Assembly: GCA_038529355.1 (NCBI GenBank)
Contig: JBCBDU010000006.1
Location: forward strand, 58,693 to 122,692
Direction: 5' to 3'
From: CALBPI01 sp038529355
GTDB lineage: Bacteria > Pseudomonadota > Gammaproteobacteria > Steroidobacterales > Woeseiaceae
DNA length: 64,000 bases
Positions 53,705 to 62,629 of this stretch are shown here, in pieces (position 1 is the first letter of the stretch; every line of letters begins with the position of its first letter). A program made the position numbers and the translations under genes. Below the pieces are notes generated by a model. It was not told the origin of the DNA. It ran no database searches and was given only the letters and a program-made list of their open reading frames with translations.

Positions 53705-53786
53705 TCATGACGAATACAGGTGTATCAACGTTGACCGACATCGCGAGCGCGAGCCGCACAGTCTTGTACTGCGAGGAAAAGCCACG

Positions 53787-54464
53787 ATGACCATCAGCGT
53801 GCTAGTCGTAGACGATCAGAGTCTCGTGCGTCGCGGTTTTGCGATGGTGCTGGGGCACGAAACTGACATCGATGTTGTCGCCGAGGCCGGCGACGGCATC
53901 GAGGCGATCGCAGCGGCGCGCGAGCATCAGCCGGACATTGTCTTGATGGATATCCGGATGCCGGAGCTGGATGGCCTCGAAGCGACGGCGCAGATTCTGG
54001 CGCAGGGTGAAACACAAACCCGCATCATCATTCTGACGACGTTCGATCCGGACGAGTATGTGTACAAAGCGTTGCACGCCGGCGCCAGCGGTTTCGTGTT
54101 GAAGGACATTCCACCCGAAGACCTGGTGAGCGCTGTGCGCACTGTTGCCGCCGGTGGCGCCCTGCTCGCACCAAGCATTACCCGCCGCTTGATTGGCCGC
54201 TTCGCAACGCATCTGGGCAACGACAGCGAACTCGCACGGCGCCTGGAGCGGCTCACGGCGCGCGAGCGCGAAGTGTTGCAGGCGCTGGCCAGCGGCATGA
54301 GCAATGTGGAAATCGCCGAAGCACTGTTCATCGGCGCTGCTACCGTCAAGACGCATGTGTCCAGCCTGTTGTCCAAACTTGCGTTGCGTGATCGCGCCCA
54401 GGCCGTCGTGTTCGCCTATGAATGCGGTCTGGCCAAAGCGGGAGAAAAAGACCTTGGTTTCTGA
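53787..54464 (+). CDS. NarL-family response regulator
   Basis: 225 residues: receiver with Asp55 (VLMDIRMPELDGLEAT), Asp9/10 and LTTFDPDEY, LKDIPPED; LuxR-type HTH (LTAREREVLQALASGMSNVE, ATVKTHVSSLLSKLALRDRA). ATG 53787 is preceded by GCGAGGAAAAG. Partner of the kinase. The next gene overlaps its end by 11 bases. Confidence 0.93.
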   Translation: MTISVLVVDDQSLVRRGFAMVLGHETDIDVVAEAGDGIEAIAAAREHQPDIVLMDIRMPELDGLEATAQILAQGETQTRIIILTTFDPDEYVYKALHAGASGFVLKDIPPEDLVSAVRTVAAGGALLAPSITRRLIGRFATHLGNDSELARRLERLTAREREVLQALASGMSNVEIAEALFIGAATVKTHVSSLLSKLALRDRAQAVVFAYECGLAKAGEKDLGF

Positions 54465-54888
54465 TCTGCCGGCAGCGTCACCGCGCAACGCGCTGTACAC
54501 ATTGGCGGCCATCGGCGGTGCGCTGCTGGGCTTACTCCTAATTGCCGCAGCGTACGGACACTTATCGGCCGTATGGCCAAAGATCGATGCAGGCACTACC
54601 GACGCCAGCAAGAGTCGCTTCGTGTTGTTGCTGCCCGGTCTGGTGCTGGCGATCACTGGTCTCGTCGATATTGCGCTCGGTCGCGCACTCGGCGTCGGCA
54701 TGCGCTGGGCTTTGCGCGTGGTGCTGATCTGCAACGTGCTCGCGGCGTTGTATCTGACCTACCTGCTCAATGCCGGCGTGCCTGATCACCCTATCGGCTT
54801 TTTTACGACGCTGCTGTGGTGTTACGTGATTGTGCTTGGCGCGCTGCAGGCAGGGCTTGTCTGGCCGACAGTTTCCGAGCCGCGGTAA
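54454..54888 (+). CDS. Small membrane protein coupled to response regulator
   Basis: 144 residues with four spans (IGGALLGLLLIAAAYGHLSA, LLLPGLVLAITGLVDIALG, and two more). The likely start is TTG at 54454, with GGGAGAAAAA upstream, inside the regulator gene. No family recognised. Its product may be the target or the sensed component of this two-component pair, which is only a context guess. Confidence 0.62.
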   Translation: MVSDLPAASPRNALYTLAAIGGALLGLLLIAAAYGHLSAVWPKIDAGTTDASKSRFVLLLPGLVLAITGLVDIALGRALGVGMRWALRVVLICNVLAALYLTYLLNAGVPDHPIGFFTTLLWCYVIVLGALQAGLVWPTVSEPR

Positions 54889-54945
54889 CACCATGACGCC
54901 CTGACGATTCGGCTACACTGCTACGAGGCCAACGAAGAGATCGTC

Positions 54946-55317
54946 ATGAAATCAAACTGGTTTGCAGTCGGCGCTATCGCCGCAGGGCTCGGTGTTGCGT
55001 TAGGTGCGTTTGGCGCACACGCGCTGAAGACGCGCGTCGGCGCAGACTTGTTGGCAGTGTTTGAAGTTGGCGTACGTTATCAGATGTATCACGCGCTGGG
55101 ACTGCTGGCCATCGCGTGGGCGGCGGAGCGTTGGCCTGGTAAATTGCCGAAGGCAGCCGGTTGGTTATTTACCGTCGGTATTGTGCTGTTCAGCGGCAGC
55201 CTGTACTTGATGACCTTCACCGGCGCGCGTTGGCTCGGTGCAATCACGCCACTGGGCGGGCTGTGTTTCATTGCCGGCTGGATTGCATTGGCTGTCGTAG
55301 CGCTTCGCGGACGTTAG
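54946..55317 (+). CDS. DUF423 (YgdD-like) membrane protein
   Basis: 123 residues, four spans: GLGVALGAFGAHALKTRVG, YQMYHALGLLAIAWAA and SGSLYLMTFTGARWLGAITP, GGLCFIAGWIAL match the DUF423 family. Unknown function; conserved in many bacteria. Good ATG with GAAGAG upstream. Confidence 0.92.
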   Translation: MKSNWFAVGAIAAGLGVALGAFGAHALKTRVGADLLAVFEVGVRYQMYHALGLLAIAWAAERWPGKLPKAAGWLFTVGIVLFSGSLYLMTFTGARWLGAITPLGGLCFIAGWIALAVVALRGR

Positions 55318-55775
55318 CGACTTTCGCGATCCAATAGTCGCTTAAACGGCACTTTAACGCTCTGTGGCCAGTAGCAGCTTGCGTGACCCGATAGTCGCAG
55401 TACCGTTACCGTAGCGTTGGGTGGTCGTGAGTAGCTTTTGGCAATGCGATAGTCGCGACGCCGGTATTCCAGCGCTGCGTGATCCGATGGCCGCAGCAAC
55501 CCGGCACGCCGACAAAGCCGTACAACCTAAACACCGTGGCCGGCACCTGCCTCGTGTCTATTGAGCGAAACCACGCTCAAGTGTTTTCTACGGCCTGCTG
55601 GATTGCACAATCCTTGGTAGCGCTACGCAGTCGTTAGCAACATTCGCCGCACAAGAATCGCGGCACAAATATTTGCGACGCCCAAACGCGCCAGAAGAGC
55701 CGTGCAACCAAAACACCGCGGCCGGCATCTACCTTGTATCGATGAATCGGAAATTCGCTTCAAGGAGTGTTTGCC
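55318..55775. repeat. Degenerate repeats and a 49-base duplication
   Basis: About 460 bases without a gene. Variants of GATCCGATAGTCGC occur at 55328, 55385, 55443 and 55481 (spacing 57, 58, 38). Separately a 49-base block at 55516 is repeated at 55698 (about 80 percent identical by eye), with most mismatches three bases apart, which suggests a once-coding duplicate. The second copy is upstream of the DUF5694 gene. Confidence 0.55.
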
Positions 55776-56582
55776 ATGCCCAACCTCACCCGACTGATCT
55801 GCTCGTTGTTGGTACTACTGCTATGCACAGCGACCACGATGGCCGACGAGCCTCAACCCGCGCAGATCATGCTGTTTGGTACATTTCATTTCGCGAATCC
55901 CGGGTTGGATGTCGTCAAGACCGATCAGGTCAACGTGATGACCGAAGAGAACCAGACTTACCTGGCCGGTCTGACGAAACGACTGGCCGAATTCGACCCG
56001 ACGGTCGTGCTGCTCGAATTTGATCCGGACGACGAGCCCGAGATGCAAGAGAAATTCAGCCGGTACCTGCAAGGCGCATTCGAATTGCCGAACAACGAGG
56101 TCTATCAAATTGGCTTCCGTGTGGCCGCAAACAGCGCGGCGAGCACCGTGCACAGCTTTGACGAGACAACCATTGGCTGGGACGGGCAAGCGTTGTTCGA
56201 GCATCTGGAAAAGAGCGACACCGAAACGGGCGAGGTGATGTCTGCGCTGATCGAGCGCATCACCAACGAAGAACAGATCGCACAAAGCACGCTGTCGCTG
56301 AAACAGCTATTGATGCGCACCAACGATCCGGATCGCGATGCGCTCAATCGCAGCTTCTATATCCTCACGAATCACGTTGGCGACGGCAGCAACTTCGTCG
56401 GCGCAGACGCCACCGCCAGTTGGTGGCACCGGAACTTTCGCATGTACGCACGCGTGCAACGCTACGCGCGCCCGGGCGAGCGCGTGCTGTTAGTTGGTGG
56501 TCAGGGACACACGTCGATTCTCAAACAACTACTCGCCGATGACAGTCAGCGCGTGGCCGTGGATGTAACGCCGTATCTATAA
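55776..56582 (+). CDS. DUF5694-like exported protein
   Basis: 268 residues: signal peptide (ICSLLVLLLCTATTMA) and a domain starting QIMLFGTFHFANPGLDVVKT and ending GERVLLVGGQGHTSILKQLL. This matches DUF5694, in the TraB/PrgY-like hydrolase-related group where FGTFHF and VGGQGH hold conserved His. Periplasmic or outer; function unknown. AAGGAG lies 8 bases before ATG 55776. Confidence 0.82.
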   Translation: MPNLTRLICSLLVLLLCTATTMADEPQPAQIMLFGTFHFANPGLDVVKTDQVNVMTEENQTYLAGLTKRLAEFDPTVVLLEFDPDDEPEMQEKFSRYLQGAFELPNNEVYQIGFRVAANSAASTVHSFDETTIGWDGQALFEHLEKSDTETGEVMSALIERITNEEQIAQSTLSLKQLLMRTNDPDRDALNRSFYILTNHVGDGSNFVGADATASWWHRNFRMYARVQRYARPGERVLLVGGQGHTSILKQLLADDSQRVAVDVTPYL

Positions 56583-56649
56583 TGAGCGTTGCGTCGACGG
56601 GCGGCATTCACCAGCAATGATGGTTAAACCTGCTCTTTGAGCGAGTAAC

Positions 56650-56957
56650 AAGCTTCGGATGCAGCAACGTCCATCGGCAACTCAGAAAGCCAATGATAAT
56701 GAAACCCGCGCTGACACCACGCTGAAAGCTTCGCGTAGTAACTTCGATTGGGCTTTGAGAGCACCGATGATGTTGAAGCCAGCGCTTACACTGAGCAGCA
56801 AGCTTGGCACGCGGCAACTTTCGTCGGTCTCTGAGAGCAACAGTGTTTTGGACACCAGTGCTCACACAGCGCAGCAAGCTTGGCAAGCGGCAACTTTCAT
56901 CGGCCGTTCAGAAAACCGCTGGTACACTCGGTGCGAAATTGGAAAACCGAGCTATAC
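56650..56957. repeat. Four-unit ~75-bp tandem repeat
   Basis: AAGCTT recurs at 56650, 56726, 56800 and 56876 (spacing 76, 74, 76) in a common context ending in CGGCAACTTTC and a GAGAGCA-like box. The unit length is not a multiple of 3, so it is not a coding repeat. It ends in the leader of the next gene. Confidence 0.8.
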
Positions 56958-58178
56958 ATGCTGCGAACCAAAATCACGATGGCGATCTGCATCGCCAGCC
57001 TATCCGCACACGCACTGGCAGAGACGGTGCGCGCGCCGAAGGGCTGGAACGATACAACGGCCGATGGCATCCGCGTGGTCAGCAACGCCAAAGCGACGGT
57101 GCGCGTGCACCCGTGGCAACATCTGGGCGGGCAGTCCCTCGACGCATGGCTCAAGGAGATGGAGCAAACGCCCCCAGACGGCACGCGACTGATCTCATCG
57201 GGCGGCGTCAAGCGCGAGACTGTCCCCGGCGCCTATTCAGTGTTACGCAAGGTTGCGTTCGCTGACAGCAAAGGTCACGCGGTGTTGTACGCCTGCCCCG
57301 GCGGCAACGGTTACGCGCGCCTGATGACGCTCGATGTCGTCAACGGCAATTTCAAAGACACGTTTGTCGGCGCGATGTTCGGCGAGAAGATTTGCAAGAA
57401 GGCACCGAAACCAACAGTGGTGGCTCAAACAGTTATCACGGAAGAGCGCGAGGCCGAACCCGTTCCTGATTCGCCGCCCGTCGAGACTACGTCCGTGCCT
57501 GTAGAGCCAAGCGTGAATCCGACGCCAGTTCCTGCGGCATCAAGATCTAAATCAACACAGGCCAACACCAAAGCACCGGATGGCCTGCTCGAATTGCGCG
57601 GCGTCATCGTCATGGGCATTCAGCCCGGCGGCATGTTCGGCATCACCGATGACTTTCTGGCGATGTTCGACGATGGCAGCTACACCGAAGATCTGGTCAC
57701 GACCTTCGCAGACGGCGTTCAAACGTCGCGCCGCAAGAACCCCAAGTCATGGGGTACGTGGCGCAAGCGCGGCGACACGGTCGAGCTGCGCGAGCCCGGC
57801 GACAACAGCTACGAAAAAACCCGCGGCACGTGGCGCATCGCGCCGAGCCCTGAAGACTATCGGTTAAGCGGTTGCTTCGGCCGCTTGAACACGTCGAGCG
57901 GCGCCGACTACACCAGCGGCACGACGGTCGGCGTTGCGCGCACCTGGTGCTTCTGGCCGGACGGACGCTTCACGAACTCCAGCACCGCATTCGGCTCGTC
58001 GAGCAACGCCAGCATGCGCGTCAGCGACAAGGCGCGCGGCAGCTACCGCATCGACGGCTACGTTGCGCACTTCGTCTACGACGACGGCCACACCGTGACC
58101 GCCGCGTTCGGCTACGCCAGCAAGGACGGCAATCACTTGCTGTTGAACGGCAAGCGATTTCAAGGGGCGAAGCGGTGA
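56958..58178 (+). CDS. Exported protein, unknown
   Basis: 406 residues: signal peptide (AICIASLSAHALAE), an N-terminal domain (KGWNDTTADGIRVVSNAKAT), a Pro/Ser/Thr-rich linker (PVETTSVPVEPSVNPTPVPA) and a C-terminal beta domain (ITDDFLAMFDDGSYTEDLVT, WGTWRKRGDTVELR, RTWCFWPDGRFTNSST). The C-terminal wording resembles proteins that bind polysaccharide or envelope components but I recognise no family. It starts 80 bases after the last AAGCTT of the tandem array. Confidence 0.7.
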   Translation: MLRTKITMAICIASLSAHALAETVRAPKGWNDTTADGIRVVSNAKATVRVHPWQHLGGQSLDAWLKEMEQTPPDGTRLISSGGVKRETVPGAYSVLRKVAFADSKGHAVLYACPGGNGYARLMTLDVVNGNFKDTFVGAMFGEKICKKAPKPTVVAQTVITEEREAEPVPDSPPVETTSVPVEPSVNPTPVPAASRSKSTQANTKAPDGLLELRGVIVMGIQPGGMFGITDDFLAMFDDGSYTEDLVTTFADGVQTSRRKNPKSWGTWRKRGDTVELREPGDNSYEKTRGTWRIAPSPEDYRLSGCFGRLNTSSGADYTSGTTVGVARTWCFWPDGRFTNSSTAFGSSSNASMRVSDKARGSYRIDGYVAHFVYDDGHTVTAAFGYASKDGNHLLLNGKRFQGAKR

Positions 58179-58219
58179 CGGTGTGTGACGCGGCTGACGC
58201 TGATTGTCTAAGTCCTACC

Positions 58220-58687
58220 CTACTGCTCTAGCGTATCGTCGCCCGAGGCACCCGCCTTGCGAAAGTGGCGCGCCAAAAAGATCAACCACGCCACTGATAT
58301 CGCGGGCAGACTCAGCGAAAGCGCGATGCTGCCGACCGCCAGCAGGCTCTCCATAGCAGTAAGTTGCTCGGGACCGGCGCTCAGAACACGGTTGCCAACT
58401 GCTATGTACGTCATCGAAAACGGGGTAACGCAGATGATACCTACGAGCAGCCCAACGGGTACCCACGCTCGATAGCGACCGAACACCACCGACCACAGCG
58501 CAGCGATGCCAAATACGCCGCCGGCGCCCCATGCAACATACAGCACACTGATGCGCGGATCGAAAGCAACGATGCCATAGAAGATGGCCAGACAAGCCAT
58601 TGGGCCGAGCGCTGTCGCGGGCAGCGCAGCAAGCACCGCCGTCAAGAGCCGATGCAGGACCGGCACATGCGAGGCGGCGATACTCAC
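58220..58687 (-). CDS. Membrane protein, unknown
   Basis: 155 residues, four spans (FYGIVAFDPRISVLYVAWGA, LWSVVFGRYRAWVPVGLLVG and others). GTG start overlaps the stop of the upstream gene by four bases (58684-58687), so they are co-translated. No family recognised. Downstream partner of the small membrane protein gene. Confidence 0.7.
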   Translation of the reverse strand: MSIAASHVPVLHRLLTAVLAALPATALGPMACLAIFYGIVAFDPRISVLYVAWGAGGVFGIAALWSVVFGRYRAWVPVGLLVGIICVTPFSMTYIAVGNRVLSAGPEQLTAMESLLAVGSIALSLSLPAISVAWLIFLARHFRKAGASGDDTLEQ

Positions 58688-59058
58688 GACTCCACCTTCG
58701 CGGGCGACGCACTGCTGACGCTGATGCGGTGGATGACGTACATGTTGATGAAGTGTGCGAACCCCAGCACAAACAGCACCAAACCCAGACCAGAAGCCTG
58801 ATAGACGATCAACGCTTCAACCGTGTCGATGACGACGCCCGTGCGCATGCGCAGCAGCACGAAACCGACGTTGACAAGGTAGAAGCCGACGACAAGCAAG
58901 TGGTTCGTCGAACGCGCGAGCGCCTCGTCGCCACCAAATCCCGAGATCAGGAACGTCAGACCATTCTTGCTGAGCGTGCGCGCCACCAGCACGGTGATGG
59001 CGACGCTGGCCGCGATGTAGACAAGATAATTAACGGTATTGAGCACAATGTTCTCCAT
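58684..59058 (-). CDS. Small membrane protein
   Basis: 124 residues, about four spans (LVYIAASVAITVLVARTL, LLVVGFYLVNVGFVLLRM, LGLVLFVLGFAHFINMYVIH). ATG 59058 gives MENIVLNTVNYLV. Unknown family. Coupled with the next membrane gene; an adjacent AraC regulator may control both. Confidence 0.7.
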   Translation of the reverse strand: MENIVLNTVNYLVYIAASVAITVLVARTLSKNGLTFLISGFGGDEALARSTNHLLVVGFYLVNVGFVLLRMRTGVVIDTVEALIVYQASGLGLVLFVLGFAHFINMYVIHRISVSSASPAKVES

Positions 59059-59189
59059 CTGTGTTGTTGATGGAGGCACAGTAGCCAGCGCCGAACCCGT
59101 CTACTTCCGATTTGCGCAAACTGGAACAGGAAATTTTTAACGCGTTCTAAAACAACCGTTTACGCAGTTCCACAATGATCATTGAGGAA

Positions 59190-60206
59190 TCAGGAATGGC
59201 GGCGGCGGTACGCGCCCGGCGATTCGCCGACGATTTGCTTGAACGCCGCGTAGAAATTCGACTGCGATCCGAAGCCAACCTGCAAACCAATCGACAGCAC
59301 CGACGCACTGCCCTGCTCGACCAGCAACTGCTTGGCGGCATCGACCCGCTGTTGACGCAAATAGGCCGAGAAGCTGGTGCCGAATCGGGTGTTGACCAGT
59401 TCCGAGAGCTGATGGGCACCGATGCCGAGCGCTTCAGCGACAGCCGCAAGGCTCAAACCCTCATTGCGGTAGATCATTTGCTCCGCCATCAGCGCCTCCA
59501 GCGCCTGCATGGTCTTCGGCACGTCAACACTGTCGAGCGTGGACTTGCTGTAGGACAACTGCGCAACGCTCGACAAATCGGCCGCCGCTTCCGGAAACAC
59601 GATCATCGTGGCGACAATCAGGATCAACGCAATGCCCGCCAGCATCGCGTAGATCAGATGAAAGAGCGTGGCATCGATGTACGGCAGCGACAACGCCAGC
59701 ACGAACACCAACAGGGCCTGCGCCGCGAACACGGCAAAAAAGAACATCTCGAACCGAAAGCGTGCAACGGCGCGACGCATGCCGTAGACGAAGTAGACAA
59801 ACCATAGCGAGTACGCCGCACCAATCGCGAACGCAATCACCAACGCCGTACCGTTCGGCAACACCAGAGCCAACGCCGCCGGCGCGAAGTGCAATCCGTG
59901 CCACCAATGCGTTGGGGCATCAGGCAACAGCACCGAGCGACTGAACAGATAGAACGCCGGCGGAATCACCAGCAACAGCAGCACGTAGCGAATGTCCTGA
60001 AACAATGCAGGCTCGGTCACCCACACCTGATAGTGAAACAGTTGTAGGCAGGACAGCCCGGCCAACAGCAGCGTGCAAGCGATCTTGCTAACGCGACTCT
60101 TGCGCAGGTCGGGCAGGAAGAACAGATACGACAGCCACAGAATCATCGCAGCGACAATCGAAAAGCCGATAACCAGATCGGCGATGAAACCAACGTGTTG
60201 GATCAT
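59190..60206 (-). CDS. Membrane-bound AraC-family regulator
   Basis: 338 residues: seven spans in the first ~215 residues and an AraC domain (VAEALGIGAHQLSELVNTRF, IGLQVGFGSQSNFYAAFKQI ending in RRRHS). It has the same architecture as the two regulators at 39-43 kb. ATG 60206 (MIQHVGFIADL) is chosen over 60236 because the membrane region begins there. Downstream on the same strand are two small membrane protein genes. Confidence 0.9.
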   Translation of the reverse strand: MIQHVGFIADLVIGFSIVAAMILWLSYLFFLPDLRKSRVSKIACTLLLAGLSCLQLFHYQVWVTEPALFQDIRYVLLLLVIPPAFYLFSRSVLLPDAPTHWWHGLHFAPAALALVLPNGTALVIAFAIGAAYSLWFVYFVYGMRRAVARFRFEMFFFAVFAAQALLVFVLALSLPYIDATLFHLIYAMLAGIALILIVATMIVFPEAAADLSSVAQLSYSKSTLDSVDVPKTMQALEALMAEQMIYRNEGLSLAAVAEALGIGAHQLSELVNTRFGTSFSAYLRQQRVDAAKQLLVEQGSASVLSIGLQVGFGSQSNFYAAFKQIVGESPGAYRRRHS

Positions 60207-60296
60207 GGGTCGGGGCAAGACAGCAGCAGATGGCAACTAGAGTAACGCAGTTCCGCGCACGGTAGCAGTCGACCGATTACTATTAAACACTGGAAA

Positions 60297-60340
60297 TGGT
60301 GCCGGCACACGGATTCGAACCGCGGACCTACCAATTACAA
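60297..60340 (-). tRNA. 3' half of tRNA-Thr(TGT), attachment-site remnant
   Basis: On the minus strand the sequence reads TTGTAA (anticodon TGT), the 3' anticodon stem TTGGT, the T-stem loop CGCGG TTCGAAT CCGTG, the acceptor arm TGCCGGC and ACCA. The 5' half of the tRNA does not follow upstream, where CGGACCCTAG replaces the needed ACCAA stem. A 3'-half duplication of this kind is the standard scar at the end of an element integrated by a tyrosine recombinase. Confidence 0.85.
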
Positions 60341-60475
60341 AAACTAGGGTCCGATGCGACCAAGGTCTTCATTTCCTTGGGCAATATCCAGACATCGCCG
60401 TCCAAAGACCCCCCCCAACTTACCAGCGGTAAAGGCGTCAAATCGCGTCGCTCAGGTCTCGGATATTGGACGCTG

Positions 60476-60679
60476 TTAGTTGGCCTCGCGATGACCCTTG
60501 TGCCAAAAGCTACCGTGCCCGCCCAGACCGCCGCTGTCGCGGATATGAGTCCACTGCGCGCCACAGTTCTGGCAAGTGTAGTAGGTGTGCGTAGTCGAGC
60601 CTTCCTCTCCTCCCGGTATATGTACTCGCATCTCCTCGTGTTCGACTAGCTCGATCTCGCAAGCCTTACAATCCGCCAT
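60476..60679 (-). CDS. Small zinc-ribbon protein
   Basis: 67 residues: MADCKACEIEL (C4xxC7) and YTCQNCGAQWTHIRD (CxxC), so four Cys that can bind one zinc. Good ribosome-binding region (GGAGAGATGCC) before the ATG 60679. Genome-island gene, no family beyond zinc ribbon. Probably nucleic-acid or protein binding. Confidence 0.7.
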   Translation of the reverse strand: MADCKACEIELVEHEEMRVHIPGGEEGSTTHTYYTCQNCGAQWTHIRDSGGLGGHGSFWHKGHREAN

Positions 60680-61203
60680 GGCATCTCTCCGAAATTGCTT
60701 CGACTTCCTACGCTAATTGGTCCCATGCACTGTCGCAAGGTTTGACGATTCTGGATGCAACAGCACCATGTCGAATCGCTGGCGCAGCTTCGGCAAATCC
60801 TCTTTCAGCAATCCCGCTCGCTATCGAGTTTAGTGCCGCTCCGCTCAGCTCGAGCAGGAGTGGGGACTGGCCTCGAGTCTCCAGAAAGCGATTCGTCGAA
60901 ATCACCCCGAGGTCGCTATGCGGTGCGCAGACGCCCTGCTAATCGCTGTCGCTCAGATGGGGAAGCTTACGGAGCCGAATTACTATGGCGAAAAAGTTGG
61001 CTTCGTACTCGCGGGCGTCACCGATGGCGAAAGCTCGGTAAACACGCGAACTACAGAGTGGTTCATCGGATTTCAGAATCCGGCCGAAGGCCCTTGGACC
61101 TGTGTAAATAACTGTACGCGTTACACGCTAAACTCGCTACACTCGCACGAGTCGAATAGGTCGCCACATAAGCATAACCTGACGGATATAGAGGGACATT
61201 GTC
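60680..61203. other. Island intergenic region, no convincing gene
   Basis: About 520 bases. Frames at 60918-61250 (+, includes GVTDGESSVNTRTTEWFIGF) and 60708-60905 (-) look partly protein-like, but they overlap the next gene or lack good starts. They may be remnants. No antitoxin-like ORF is evident. GAGGGA at 61191 is the ribosome-binding site of the following gene. Confidence 0.4.
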
Positions 61204-61641
61204 TTGGCCATCACCATTCACCCGAAACCAGGACAAATACTTTTGTGTGATTTCTCCGTGGGGTTCCGCAAACCAGAAATGGTGAAATCGAATCGTCCGG
61301 TTATAGTCTTGTCTCCGGCCAATCAGGGCAGGGCTAACCTTGTTACGGTGGTAGCGCTGAGCACATCGCGACCGGAACCCGTGTTGGATTATCATTTAGA
61401 GTTGCCGAAGACTGTCATGCCAATGATTGGCAATTTGCAAAAAGACTCAAGCTGGGTAAAAGGCGACATGGTGTACGCGATAGGATTCCATCGCCTAAAC
61501 CTAATAAGGCTGGGCGGTCGAGACGCCCAAACGGGTAAGCGAAAATACTTCAAGAATCGTTTGTCCCGCGAAAGAATGCGAGAAGTCTATGGATGCGTTC
61601 TCTGCGGCCTAGGCCTCACCGATCTCAAAGAGCATCTGTAG
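61204..61641 (+). CDS. PemK/MazF-family toxin-like protein
   Basis: 145 residues: GQILLCDFSVGFRKPEMVKS, RPVIVLSP, LVTVVALSTSRPEP and SWVKGDMVYAIGFHRLNLIR are the PemK/MazF SH3-like pattern of ribosome-independent RNA endonucleases. TTG start at 61204 has GAGGGA eight bases upstream. No typical antitoxin gene is adjacent, so it may be an orphan, a solitary family member or the toxin is neutralised in trans. Lower-GC, island gene. Confidence 0.82.
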   Translation: MAITIHPKPGQILLCDFSVGFRKPEMVKSNRPVIVLSPANQGRANLVTVVALSTSRPEPVLDYHLELPKTVMPMIGNLQKDSSWVKGDMVYAIGFHRLNLIRLGGRDAQTGKRKYFKNRLSRERMREVYGCVLCGLGLTDLKEHL

Positions 61642-61649
61642 AAAAGACA

Positions 61650-61670
61650 AAGCCCTCGCAAGGAGGGCTT
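61650..61670. terminator. Hairpin after the toxin gene
   Basis: AAGCCCTC (61650-61657), loop GCAAG, GAGGGCTT (61663-61670): perfect 8-bp stem 8 bases past the PemK-like stop. No T tract on this strand; TTTGTCTTTTC follows on the minus strand. Confidence 0.65.
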
Positions 61671-61873
61671 GAACACGGGCAAGCTAGGCTTGTCATCGCC
61701 TTTCTTGCTTGACCGGCTGCACGGGACGGACCTGGGTGCAGTCTCGAATGCCTGATGCGCGAGGCAGAGCAGGAACATCACTAATATAAGCGTGAATGAC
61801 CCAAAGATCAAGTGTTAGCGTCCAAGTTCGGACGGTCCATGACGCCACTACGTGTCTGATTTATATAGATATT

Positions 61874-62629
61874 CTAGAATTGGGAGTCAACCTCGAAATT
61901 TCTACTCGCTAAGAAGTACGTCATATCATGGAATACGTCTGATGTGGATCTTCCGCCAGACGCCCAATAAATCAAATGATCAACTGAGAATTGAAACAAC
62001 AATCCTCTCCGAGGATTGAAGAAACCTGCTGTCTCCCACTTTCTGTCGCCACTGCTCCACTGTAGGGCCAGATAAAGTATCAATTGACGCAGGTCGTTCC
62101 CGGAGAGATTGCGTCGTACAGTTTTAACTTCATATAGAGAAGTGCCAACTTGCATATCAGCAACGAGCGCAGGTAAAAAACCCGAACCATTCACCCGCGG
62201 CCTGAACAGGATGTTTTCCTCCTCCAAGTATTCGAAGCACCCAAAATATTGGTTCGCAATACGCGCGCTTTCCCGTATTTCTTCACTACTTACCGGGCTC
62301 AGAGATAACTCACTAAATTCTTTACCCAGGAAACTTGCGGCCTTTTCAAAAGCGGAGGAAAACTTGCTCGAGCTTTCTAAAACGGCCTTTACAGACACAG
62401 AGTCCTGGACCGCTCTCTCTGCCAGGGAAAATGCCAACTCCGCCACCATGTCGTGCATGGACACGCCGTGACCAACCGGGATGTCCAAGAGCCTGCCTTT
62501 TAGGGGTAATAGTGTAAGGTCGATGCGATAAGCTTCATTGAAAACTCTTACGAAAGACGGAGTCAACAACGGCAAAAACTGCCCCCAGAAAGAGCGAAAC
62601 TCAGAAGCAAAGCGTCTCTCCGAAATCAC
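61874..62629 (-). CDS. RT-associated protein with PD-(D/E)XK-like signature
   Basis: 251 residues, no family recognised. The centre reads LVADMQVGTSLYEVKTVRR: Asp158, Glu167-x-Lys169 in the spacing of a PD-(D/E)XK nuclease core, followed by RQLILYLALQW with the QxxxY motif (Gln182, Tyr186) seen in RecB-type nucleases. The N-terminal ~100 residues are helical (FRSFWGQFLPLLTPSFVRVF). The start is GTG at 62629, overlapping the RT stop (GTGA, 62626-62629), so RT and partner are co-translated. Lower GC. I read it as the effector or nuclease partner of the RT; inference only. Confidence 0.72.
   Translation of the reverse strand: MISERRFASEFRSFWGQFLPLLTPSFVRVFNEAYRIDLTLLPLKGRLLDIPVGHGVSMHDMVAELAFSLAERAVQDSVSVKAVLESSSKFSSAFEKAASFLGKEFSELSLSPVSSEEIRESARIANQYFGCFEYLEEENILFRPRVNGSGFLPALVADMQVGTSLYEVKTVRRNLSGNDLRQLILYLALQWSSGDRKWETAGFFNPRRGLLFQFSVDHLIYWASGGRSTSDVFHDMTYFLASRNFEVDSQF

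Noticed and set aside
55318..56957. CRISPR array
   Set aside because: Repeats are degenerate, about 57 or 75 bases apart and lack constant spacer/repeat structure and cas genes.
60297..60340. Intact tRNA-Thr gene
   Set aside because: The 5' half and the matching anticodon stem are absent; only the 3' half is present.
60918..61250. Protein-like frame GVTDGESSVNTRTTEWFIGF on the plus strand
   Set aside because: Overlaps the PemK-like start, has a weak start and no family; kept only as possible remnant.
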